This document shows positions 21,214-27,906 of a stretch of 27,906 nt of DNA, piece after piece (positions within the stretch are counted from its first letter, which is position 1; the number at the start of each line of letters is the position of its first letter). The notes below the pieces were generated by a model that saw only the letters and a program-made list of their open reading frames with translations, searched no databases and was not told the DNA's origin. Position numbers and translations under genes: made by a program. Origin of the DNA: AC2028 sp002373595 (lineage in GTDB: Bacteria; Bacillota; Clostridia; Lachnospirales; Lachnospiraceae); NCBI GenBank assembly GCA_946616365.1, contig CAMOIX010000032.1, forward strand, positions 1-27,906, written 5' to 3'.

Positions 21214-24123
21214 TTGAAGATAAATTTCCCGAGTCAGGATCCCAATGAAAATATCAAAAATACCACGCAGAAAAACGCCAAAGCACCTTTTCTTTCGGAT
21301 AAGAAAGGAAGTGTTTTTGCCGGAAATGATGCGTTCGGTGCATCCGGCGGGATAAGGCTGGACCTTGGAAACAGTCGTAAGAACCCATATGATTACGGGC
21401 TCTCCGGTGATGAAAAGGCCGGCGGGAAGTCTCTCGAGCAGATCCAGCTCGAAGCGGGCAATATCGATGTGTCCTCAATGACTCAGTTTAATGTGGTCAT
21501 GGCAAATACCATGTCCTCCGAGGATTACGCGAAGGCATCCGAGGACGGATTTGACTACGGAAGCATGGATCCGTCAGAGGTATGCACCATCCAGGATAGG
21601 GTAAAAGCCGAGATGGCAAAGGGCGGAACCGTGATCGCAGGATACAATGATGATTTTGGCGACGAATCCCTTATAAATGCCCTCGGCGGCGGAGCTCAGG
21701 CCAAGGAATTGGCAAATGAAGTAAAGGCCGCATTTGCACGCGCTGATCTCTCCATTACTCCCGAGAATGCGGAAAATATAGCAGAAGGCTGGAAGATGGC
21801 CACTGAACTTAGGGCTCCTGAAGACTCTGAAGTTTCCTATATGATAGAAAACGGATCGGATATCTCGGTCAGAGGATTCTATGAAGCTGAATTTTCAGGC
21901 GCAACATCCGCACATGCAGAGCAGGGAAACAGCGCAGCAACCCTTGATGCCCCTGAGAATACCGGATTAAAGAAGCAGATAGAGGGACTCCTGGAGAGCA
22001 CGGCACCGGCAGCCGGGGTCGAAGAGTACATAAAGGACGGATTAAAGAACGCAGAATGGCTCCTCGGAAGGGATCTTCCCGTTACGGAAGAGACTCTTCG
22101 GAAGGTTGCTGACATCAAAAAGATCGATTTTCCTATATCCGAAAAGGACTACGCAGAGTCTGCTGCGGCGGCAGTTGCATCCGGAAAACTTCCCAAGGAC
22201 GCGGATCTTACCGTCAGAGAGGATATTTACTCCGAAGCGGCAAGGATAGAGAGTAGATTTTTCTCTGCTGAAATATATGAGGAGTTTGTCGGCGATATAA
22301 AGCTCCGCAGGCAGCTCGAGGAAGTAAGACTCTCCATGACTGCAGAAATCAATGTTAAGCTCCTTAGCAGCGGATTCTCGATAGATACGGCTCCTATGGA
22401 GCAGCTCATAGATGCACTTAAGGAAGCCGAGAAGAGTGTTGCTGAAGGCTATTTCCCGGAGAGGGACGATGCCGTATCCTCATACAGGCTGATGAATGAG
22501 ACCAATACGGCCGTTCAGGAGATAAAGATCTCTCCCGCGGACACACTTGGTATGTTTGTTTCCGCCGGCACCCCGAATGTAAACTTCGAAGAATTCCATA
22601 CCGAAGGCAAGGTGCTCAGAGATACCTATATCAAAGCGGGCGAAAGCTATGAAGCCCTGATGACCGCGCCCAGAGCAGACCTCGGTGACAGTATCCGCAA
22701 GGCATTCGCCAATGTTGATGATATCGTTAAGGATCTTGATCTGGATCTGAACGAGGAGAACAGAAGAGCGGTAAGGATACTCGGCTACAACCGCATGGAG
22801 ATAAATGAGGAGAATATAAAGACCGTCTCGGAAGCCGATGCCAGAGTGACTTCCGTAATAGAGAGAATGAAACCGGCAGCAGTGCTCGGAATGATCAGGG
22901 ACGGATTTAATCCGCTCGAGAAGGATTTCGTACAGATCGAAGAGTACTTAAATACTGCGGAAGAGAATAGATCATATGATGAAAAAGCAAAGAGCTATTC
23001 GGAATACCTGTATGCTCTCGACAGATCCGGCGAGATAACGGATGAAGAGAGAGAGTCATACATAGGCATATACCGTATGATCCATGGGATTGAAGGCTCC
23101 GACGGCGCAGCGATCGGTGCTATGGTAAATGAAGGCGCGATCGAAGGATTTGAAAGCCTTCTGTCAGCAGTCAGATCCAACAGATTCAAAGGATTAGACG
23201 TCAAAGTATCCGATTCTCTCGGCGTAAGGAGCGATATAATCCGCGCAGGCAGATCCATTACCGATCAGATAGAAAGTGCCTACAGAGATGAAAACAGACA
23301 GGCTTTCATACGCGAGTACAGAGAGGCTGTGCAGAATGCGAAAGAAGCCGAGAGGCTCCTTTCGGATGCGGGAATCAAGGGAAGTGCGGATAATCTTATC
23401 GCGGCCAAGAGCCTTCTTTCGGGAGAGGATGAGCTGTTTGGCAAACTGGCAAAAGCCAGGGATAAAAAGAGCGAAAGAAAGCTCGATATGCTTACCAGGC
23501 TCTCCGAGAGTGAAGACGCTCTTAACGAATACACGGATATGATAGAGGATCTCGAAAAAGAAGTTGAGGAGATCACCTTTAGCGGATCAAAGGGACTGGA
23601 TATCAGGGACCTTAGACTGATACACAGGCAGCTCTCCGTATGTGCGGCGCTCCCGGCAGCAGGAGAAAGCACCGGCAGAGAGGAGTACTTCGTACCGGCT
23701 GAGATCGGCGGAGAGATCAGGACAGTCCGCCTTGTCTTTGACAGGGATGCAGGACGTGGACAGAATGTGGATATCTATACCGAAATATCGGATGGAGAAC
23801 CCATAGAAGCCCATTTTACGGTAAATGAGGGGACGATAGGGGGGTATATCATCGCTTCGGGCAGAGAAGCCCTTCAGAAATCGGAAAAAGCTGCCGATAT
23901 ATTCAGTGACCTGACAAATAACGAGAGCGGAATGCGGACCGGCGAGATCGGTATATTCGAGAGAAACGAGGAAACGGCCCGCTCGCTCCATAGGTCCCAT
24001 ATAAATCAATATGTCACCGGCCCGAGCAAGGATGCAGAGGGAAACATTTCAGAAGGATCTGACAGAAGAGCGCTTTTCGGAATCGCCAAGAATTTCCTGA
24101 GCGCCGTAGGAGAGGGAAGATAA
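21214..24123 (+). CDS. Large uncharacterised flagellar-cluster protein with FliK-like C-terminus
   Basis: A 969-residue soluble, acidic protein without signal peptide or membrane helix. The start is a TTG at 21214 with AAAGGAG seven bases upstream. The in-frame ATG at 21163 lies in the terminator loop and has no ribosome site. Residues 1-130 are low in hydrophobics and probably disordered. Two related helical units follow, each with a [DL]LPVTEE/LDLNEE motif (about 287-310 and 509-535) and then a segment ending in GKLP or GFNPLE. Residues 640-790 are helical and charged. Residues 823-885 (YFVPAEIGGEIRTVRLVF, then ISDGEPIEAHFTVNEGTIGGYI) look like the C-terminal domain of hook-length proteins such as FliK. 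Similar long proteins of unknown function occur in Lachnospiraceae flagellar clusters (I believe annotated DUF6240, from memory). Flagellin follows after 21 bases. A hook-length or export role is inference. Confidence 0.7.
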   Translation: MKINFPSQDPNENIKNTTQKNAKAPFLSDKKGSVFAGNDAFGASGGIRLDLGNSRKNPYDYGLSGDEKAGGKSLEQIQLEAGNIDVSSMTQFNVVMANTMSSEDYAKASEDGFDYGSMDPSEVCTIQDRVKAEMAKGGTVIAGYNDDFGDESLINALGGGAQAKELANEVKAAFARADLSITPENAENIAEGWKMATELRAPEDSEVSYMIENGSDISVRGFYEAEFSGATSAHAEQGNSAATLDAPENTGLKKQIEGLLESTAPAAGVEEYIKDGLKNAEWLLGRDLPVTEETLRKVADIKKIDFPISEKDYAESAAAAVASGKLPKDADLTVREDIYSEAARIESRFFSAEIYEEFVGDIKLRRQLEEVRLSMTAEINVKLLSSGFSIDTAPMEQLIDALKEAEKSVAEGYFPERDDAVSSYRLMNETNTAVQEIKISPADTLGMFVSAGTPNVNFEEFHTEGKVLRDTYIKAGESYEALMTAPRADLGDSIRKAFANVDDIVKDLDLDLNEENRRAVRILGYNRMEINEENIKTVSEADARVTSVIERMKPAAVLGMIRDGFNPLEKDFVQIEEYLNTAEENRSYDEKAKSYSEYLYALDRSGEITDEERESYIGIYRMIHGIEGSDGAAIGAMVNEGAIEGFESLLSAVRSNRFKGLDVKVSDSLGVRSDIIRAGRSITDQIESAYRDENRQAFIREYREAVQNAKEAERLLSDAGIKGSADNLIAAKSLLSGEDELFGKLAKARDKKSERKLDMLTRLSESEDALNEYTDMIEDLEKEVEEITFSGSKGLDIRDLRLIHRQLSVCAALPAAGESTGREEYFVPAEIGGEIRTVRLVFDRDAGRGQNVDIYTEISDGEPIEAHFTVNEGTIGGYIIASGREALQKSEKAADIFSDLTNNESGMRTGEIGIFERNEETARSLHRSHINQYVTGPSKDAEGNISEGSDRRALFGIAKNFLSAVGEGR

Positions 24124-24144
24124 CCCCACTCCGAGGAGGTTACC

Positions 24145-25281
24145 ATGAGGATCAACTATAATGTTTCAGCCATGCTTGCCAATAACAATCTGGCCAACAA
24201 TGACGATCTGCTTTCCAGATCACTTCAGAGACTGTCTTCCGGACTCAAGATAAATAATGCAAAGGATAACCCCGCCGGCCTTGCCATGGCTAAGAGAATG
24301 AACGCTCAGATAGAGGGTGTCGGAATCGCCAGCCGCAATGCAAGCGAGGCTATTTCCGTTATCGAGACCGCTGACGGAGCTCTCAATGAAGTAGCAGATA
24401 TGCTGCACAGGATGACCGAGCTCTCCATAGAGGCAGCTAACGGAACCATGACCGGCGAGGACAGAGATGTCATCCAGAAGGAGGTATCTCAGCTTAAGTC
24501 CGAGATCACCAGAGTATGCAAGACGACTGAGTTTAACAGCCAGCCCCTGCTCAACGGATTCTATGATCTCAAGGCATATACCGACGACAATAAATACAAA
24601 GTGACCACCTATAGCCAGGATATTCCGGTTTCCCGCGGGACGATCGACTCCTTAAGCTGGACTCCCGATCCCACCACCGGTGAGATGCAGATCTCGATGA
24701 CTATGGGTACAGGATTCCCTCCCGGGGCTACCGAGTACAAGGGAACGATGGTAGACAATGTCATCTCCATCATCGGACCTCAGGGATATGAATTATCCAT
24801 ATCGGTTCCCGATAATGAGGCATTTGACGCATCCGGAAATCCTATAGCCGGATCACTCTCTAACCTTACGATCGACTTTACCGGACTCGGACCCATGCGT
24901 ATGCAGATCGGTGCAAACGAGGGACAGGTCCTCGAGATGGCTATCCCCGCGATCTCTCTTCAGAACATGGGACTCGAGAGACTCGATGTCTCCACCGAGA
25001 AGGGAGCACAGGATGCGATAGAGAGGATTGAGAATGCACTTTCATTCCTGAGCAATGTGAGAGGTAAGCTCGGTGCATACGAGAACAGACTCGAGCACAC
25101 CACCGCTTCCCTCGATATCATGGCAGAGAATATGACCAGTGCATACTCGGGAATAATGGATGTAGACATGGCGGAGGAGATGACCAGGTACTCCACATAT
25201 ACAGTAATGACTCAGGCAGGTATATCGGTTCTTTCACAGGCAAACGACAGACCTTCACAGGTTCTGCAGCTCCTTCAGTAA
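24145..25281 (+). CDS. hag: Flagellin
   Basis: The filament subunit, exported by the flagellar type III system and assembled under the cap. The 378-residue protein has the conserved D0/D1 ends: N-terminal MRINYNVSAMLANNNL, then SLQRLSSGLKINNAKDNPAGLAMAKRM, and ETADGALNEVADMLHRMTEL. At the C-terminus it has RGKLGAYENRLEHT, MAEEMTRYSTYTVMTQ and SVLSQANDRPSQVLQLL. The central region (about 140-265) is a small variable domain. Residue 126 or so in TRVCKTTEF is a cysteine, where most flagellins have Ala or Gly. GAGGAGG lies five bases before the ATG. It follows the large flagellar-cluster gene by 21 bases and precedes fliS by 10, so the three are co-transcribed, perhaps with an extra internal promoter for flagellin (a weak TAAA-N15-CCCGA match at about 24002-24028). 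Confidence 0.95.
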   Translation: MRINYNVSAMLANNNLANNDDLLSRSLQRLSSGLKINNAKDNPAGLAMAKRMNAQIEGVGIASRNASEAISVIETADGALNEVADMLHRMTELSIEAANGTMTGEDRDVIQKEVSQLKSEITRVCKTTEFNSQPLLNGFYDLKAYTDDNKYKVTTYSQDIPVSRGTIDSLSWTPDPTTGEMQISMTMGTGFPPGATEYKGTMVDNVISIIGPQGYELSISVPDNEAFDASGNPIAGSLSNLTIDFTGLGPMRMQIGANEGQVLEMAIPAISLQNMGLERLDVSTEKGAQDAIERIENALSFLSNVRGKLGAYENRLEHTTASLDIMAENMTSAYSGIMDVDMAEEMTRYSTYTVMTQAGISVLSQANDRPSQVLQLLQ

Positions 25282-25291
25282 GAGGTGAATT

Positions 25292-25765
25292 ATGACGAAT
25301 GAACTTAAGGCTCAGTTTACACGAAGGATAACCGAAGCAAACCCGACAGAGATGGTAGTCATCCTGTACGATATGGCGCTGGAGTACATAGATGAAGCGC
25401 TGGATGCTCACAAAGCGGATGACAGGAAAGCATTCCGTCTCGCGATAAGCAGAGTACGAGGATGCATAGACGAGCTGATGCACTCAGTCAATCTTGAGTA
25501 CGAGCCGGCCCCCACTCTCCTTAAGCTCTACATCTTCTCTATCAGGAGACTGGCAGCATGTGAATTCAAATTCGAGACCGAAGGACTTACCGATATCAGG
25601 AAGATCATAGAGCCTCTGCGTGATGCGTATGACAAGATCGCTCCGGAAAATACAGCAGGTCCTGTAATGCAGGGAACGCAGAAAGTATATGCGGGACTCA
25701 CCTACGGAAGAGACGATGTAAACGAAGATATGATGAGCGAATCCAACAGAGGATTCAAAGCGTAA
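25292..25765 (+). CDS. fliS: Flagellin export chaperone FliS
   Basis: Binds the C-terminal D0 region of flagellin in the cytosol, preventing early polymerisation and delivering it to the export gate. The 157-residue protein has the four-helix bundle pattern: ANPTEMVVILYDMALEYIDEA near 16-36, then AFRLAISRVRGCIDELMHSVN and LLKLYIFSIRRLAACEF. The C-terminal tail after about 130 is polar and longer than usual. AAGAGGTG precedes the ATG. It follows flagellin directly, the common arrangement, and the operon ends in a strong terminator. The C-terminal GRDDVNEDMMSESNRG tail has no recognised role. Confidence 0.93.
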   Translation: MTNELKAQFTRRITEANPTEMVVILYDMALEYIDEALDAHKADDRKAFRLAISRVRGCIDELMHSVNLEYEPAPTLLKLYIFSIRRLAACEFKFETEGLTDIRKIIEPLRDAYDKIAPENTAGPVMQGTQKVYAGLTYGRDDVNEDMMSESNRGFKA

Positions 25766-25788
25766 AGCAAATTTGTGCAAGATTACAA

Positions 25789-25832
25789 AAGCGGGAAACT
25801 CTTATTATATAAGAGTTCCCGCTTATTTTTTC
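25789..25832. terminator. Terminator of the flagellar operon
   Basis: A 15-bp stem with one bulged A (from AAGCGGG at 25789 to CCCGCTT at 25824), followed by ATTTTTTCTA. It starts 24 bases after the fliS stop. Confidence 0.9.
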
Positions 25833-25895
25833 TATTTGTAACGAAAAGAGAAATTGTAGGAATCTGACGAAAAAGAAAAAGTTTAGAAAAAAGTA

Positions 25896-25924
25896 TTGCA
25901 ATAAAAAAATCATAAGTCTATAAT
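25896..25924 (+). promoter_or_regulatory. Promoter of the Tad pilus operon
   Basis: TTGCAA (25896-25901), 17 bases, perfect TATAAT (25919-25924). Predicted start near 25931, giving a leader of about 85 bases before tadZ. The surroundings are A-rich, which may act as an UP-like element. Confidence 0.8.
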
Positions 25925-25938
25925 CGGAAAAAATCAAA

Positions 25939-25968
25939 GGTCCGTCGGACCGACAGGGCAATTCGCCC
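25939..25968 (+). other. Two small hairpins in the Tad operon leader
   Basis: GGTCC-GTC-GGACC (25939-25951) and GGGC-AATTC-GCCC (25956-25968) lie in tandem near the 5' end of the predicted leader. They may stabilise the mRNA or be regulatory. They fit no riboswitch consensus that I know. The remaining 25833-26015 holds only the promoter and the Shine-Dalgarno AGGAGG. Confidence 0.4.
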
Positions 25969-26015
25969 GAAGTATTCATGTAAAAGTAAATAGTGTGACA
26001 AAGCAGGAGGTATCA

Positions 26016-27032
26016 ATGGGAAGTATATTGGCTTTGTGCGACGAGGAGGAGGAGTATACCCTTCTGATGTCGGATTATCTTCGCAGACAGAAAGGTCTGC
26101 CATGGAGATTGATCACATATACCGGTGCAGAGGAAATGATGAATGACTCTGAAGAAAATGCTCCGGATATATTGGTGGTCTCGGAATCGTCATATCGAGA
26201 TGATATGAGAAAGAAGGTCAAGGGCAAGACTGTTATCTTGTCAGAAGATGGACTTAAAGGTCCGGAAGGCGTACGGATCATAGAAAAATACAGCGCAGCA
26301 GAGAACGTGCTTGGAAGCCTGATAGATATATTCTTTGAACTTGAAAAGGAAGCGGATGCTTCGAGATGTGCGGCAAAGGAAAGAAGTATCGATCTGAAAC
26401 CAAAGCTGATAGGATTCTTCTCACCTGTCGGCAGATGCTTACAGACAACCACAGCGCTGACACTGGGACATTTGCTTTCAACTAAGCACAAAACACTATA
26501 TCTGAATTTTGAACATTACTCAGGGCACAGTGAGATTGAACCGGAGGCGAGAGAAAAAGATCTGGCTGATATGCTGTATTTCCTCTCCGGAAATGGAGAG
26601 AGATTTGACCTCAGGTTCAGAACCATCGTAAAGAAGATCGGAGGATTGGATTATATTCCACCGATGAGATCGGGACAAAATCTTCTGACGATCGCGGCAG
26701 GTGATTGGTTAAAGATGTTGAATAGATTGTCGGCTTTGGGAGAGTACGAATATATAGTGATGGATCTATCGGAAAGCATGCAGGGATTATTTGAGATATT
26801 GAGGAGGTGCGACAGGATTTATATGAATACAGACAAAGACAGGATAGCGGAGAGTAAGATCACGAGATTTGAACAGGTTTTGTCGATGTATGAGTATAGA
26901 GATGTTCTTGATAAAACGGATAAATGCGAACCGCCTAAAATCACCAGGATACCTTGTGAGGTCGAACAATACACGAGTGGAGTGATGGCAGATTATGCCA
27001 GGGAGCTCGTCAGGAAATTGGAGGCTGAATGA
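26016..27032 (+). CDS. tadZ: TadZ/CpaE-like pilus assembly protein with altered P-loop
   Basis: A 338-residue MinD/ParA-fold protein that localises the Tad (tight adherence, Flp pilus) secretion machine. Residues 1-115 resemble an atypical receiver domain (LALCDEEEEYTLLMSDYL, then DILVVSESS and KTVILSED), without a clear phospho-acceptor pocket. The ATPase-like domain begins at about 130. At the P-loop position it reads SPVGRCLQTT (136-145): the Walker lysine is replaced by Gln 143. LYLNFEHYSG (161-170), LDYIPPMRSGQNLL and YIVMDLSESMQG (switch II, Asp 250) are in order. The start at 26016 has AGGAGG five bases upstream. A GTG seven codons earlier (25995) would place that site inside the gene. 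Its stop overlaps the next ATG by four bases (ATGA), coupling it to cpaF. More frequent TTG leucine codons than in the flagellar genes are visible. Confidence 0.85.
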   Translation: MGSILALCDEEEEYTLLMSDYLRRQKGLPWRLITYTGAEEMMNDSEENAPDILVVSESSYRDDMRKKVKGKTVILSEDGLKGPEGVRIIEKYSAAENVLGSLIDIFFELEKEADASRCAAKERSIDLKPKLIGFFSPVGRCLQTTTALTLGHLLSTKHKTLYLNFEHYSGHSEIEPEAREKDLADMLYFLSGNGERFDLRFRTIVKKIGGLDYIPPMRSGQNLLTIAAGDWLKMLNRLSALGEYEYIVMDLSESMQGLFEILRRCDRIYMNTDKDRIAESKITRFEQVLSMYEYRDVLDKTDKCEPPKITRIPCEVEQYTSGVMADYARELVRKLEAE

Positions 27033-27906
27033 AGACAGATTATTCGGGTATCAAAAAGATCATAAGAGATCGGATCCGTGAAAAGATGGATTTTACCAGG
27101 GATTATTCGGACGATGAAGTACAGGATCTTATCGATGATGAGATCATGACCTCTGAAGAAACTGAGCAGCTGTCTGTCCCTGATAAGAGAAAGATCTGTA
27201 ATGAAATATTCGATTCGCTTAGAAGGTTGGATATATTACAGAAATATGTGGATGATCCTTCGGTGACTGAGATCATGATAAACGGAAGGGACAGGATTTT
27301 TGTAGAAAAGGACGGTCAGATATCCGAACTTGAAGAATGCTTTGAAGATGACGAGAAGCTGGGTGATGTGATCCAACAGATCGTAGCCGGATGTAACAGA
27401 GCAGTCAATGAAGCATCACCTATAGTGGATGCGAGATTGGCTAACGGATCGAGGGTAAACGTTGTCATGAATCCGGTTGCACTTAATGGTCCGATCGTCA
27501 CGATAAGAAGGTTTCCGGATAAACCGATCGATATGAACAGGTTGCTGGAGCTTAATTCACTCACTTTGGAAGCGGCGGGTTTTTTAAGCGATCTGGTTAA
27601 GGCTAAATACAATATATTCATAAGCGGAGGTACAGGCAGTGGGAAGACAACCTTTTTGAATGTGATGTCAGGGTATATTTCTCAGGATGAAAGAGTGATA
27701 ACCATCGAAGATTCTGCCGAACTCCAGATACAGGGAATCAGAAATCTGGTCAGGCTTGAAACCAGAAGCCGTACAACCGAGGGGGCAGAGGAGATCAGCA
27801 TACGTGACCTGATAAGAGCGAGTCTTAGAATGCGGCCTGACAGAGTAGTAATAGGTGAAGTAAGGGGAGCCGAAGCACTGGATATGCTGCAGGCTATGAA
27901 CACCGG
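27029..27906 (+). CDS. cpaF: CpaF/TadA-family pilus secretion ATPase (partial, runs off window)
   Basis: The hexameric ATPase that powers assembly of Flp pili in the Tad system. 292 codons are present and the frame is still open at the window end, so the C-terminus is missing. The N-terminal domain (1-175) has SVTEIMINGRDRIFVEKDG (78-96) and IVDARLANGSRVNVVMNPV, typical of the CpaF/VirB11 group. The ATPase core has Walker A GGTGSGKTTFLN (200-211), the Asp box ITIEDSAELQ (224-233), RLETRSRT (242-249) and Walker B DRVVIGEVRG (271-280). The ATG lies in the end of tadZ with a four-base overlap. The order tadZ-cpaF is that of tad operons, so cpaG/tadB and tadC genes are expected beyond the right edge. 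Confidence 0.95.
   Translation, partial: MKTDYSGIKKIIRDRIREKMDFTRDYSDDEVQDLIDDEIMTSEETEQLSVPDKRKICNEIFDSLRRLDILQKYVDDPSVTEIMINGRDRIFVEKDGQISELEECFEDDEKLGDVIQQIVAGCNRAVNEASPIVDARLANGSRVNVVMNPVALNGPIVTIRRFPDKPIDMNRLLELNSLTLEAAGFLSDLVKAKYNIFISGGTGSGKTTFLNVMSGYISQDERVITIEDSAELQIQGIRNLVRLETRSRTTEGAEEISIRDLIRASLRMRPDRVVIGEVRGAEALDMLQAMNT

Noticed and set aside
23893..23900. GCCGATAT, a perfect sigma-28 -10, upstream of flagellin
   Set aside because: No TAAA at suitable spacing. The string is simply the codons for Ala-Asp-Ile and occurs elsewhere in coding DNA with this codon bias.
25931..26015. Riboswitch in the Tad operon leader (an ACAGGGCAA segment recalls cyclic-di-GMP riboswitches)
   Set aside because: Only about 85 bases with two short hairpins. 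The second domain and the tetraloop/receptor of the cyclic-di-GMP class are missing.

Overview
The window looks like a chromosomal segment of a motile, fermentative, low-to-mid-GC Gram-positive Clostridia, most likely a Lachnospiraceae-type gut or rumen bacterium. This rests on gene content, strong Shine-Dalgarno sites, AGA/GGA-rich codon use and GC that I estimate by eye at a little under 50%. I have no database evidence for the genus.

Layout. 1-320 is GC-rich, gene-less and made of two families of direct repeats that resemble the 3' end of the adjacent tRNA-Gly(UCC), which lies on the minus strand at 355-425 with its own promoter and terminator. Then come murG (-), pgi (+), a D-2-hydroxyacid dehydrogenase with two overlapping half-size DMT/SMR-like membrane genes (+), and the minus-strand pair luxS-mtnN, which completes the S-adenosylhomocysteine to AI-2 route. 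Divergent from luxS is a small FakA-like domain protein fused in operon to a histidine kinase and an OmpR-type regulator (6303-8355). A minus-strand YtrA-type GntR regulator / ABC ATPase / ABC permease operon (8482-11766) follows, with a clear inverted-repeat operator. Divergent from it is a ureohydrolase-fold (arginase-like) protein that appears to be translated from a leaderless mRNA. A surface GH5 cellulase lipoprotein (-) is divergent from rsmA/ksgA and an acyltransferase-3 membrane protein (+).

16293-21179 holds an unusual pair: a 905-residue TPR / acidic / degenerate AAA+ protein, then the glycogen branching enzyme glgB, which carries an unusual Lys-rich N-terminal tail. 21119-25832 is a flagellar block: a 969-residue uncharacterised protein with a FliK-like C-terminus and a TTG start, then flagellin, then fliS. 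A sigma-28-like promoter here overlaps the glgB terminator. After a strong promoter the window ends in the start of a Tad/Flp pilus operon: a TadZ/CpaE-like protein with a non-canonical P-loop, and a CpaF/TadA ATPase cut by the window end.

Most genes are housekeeping or surface/motility functions. The least explained items are the TPR/degenerate-AAA protein next to glgB, the large flagellar-cluster protein, the free-standing FakA-like domain, the divergent arginase-like protein with its leaderless start, and the tRNA-derived repeats at the left edge. I found no CRISPR array, no transposase and no integrase.
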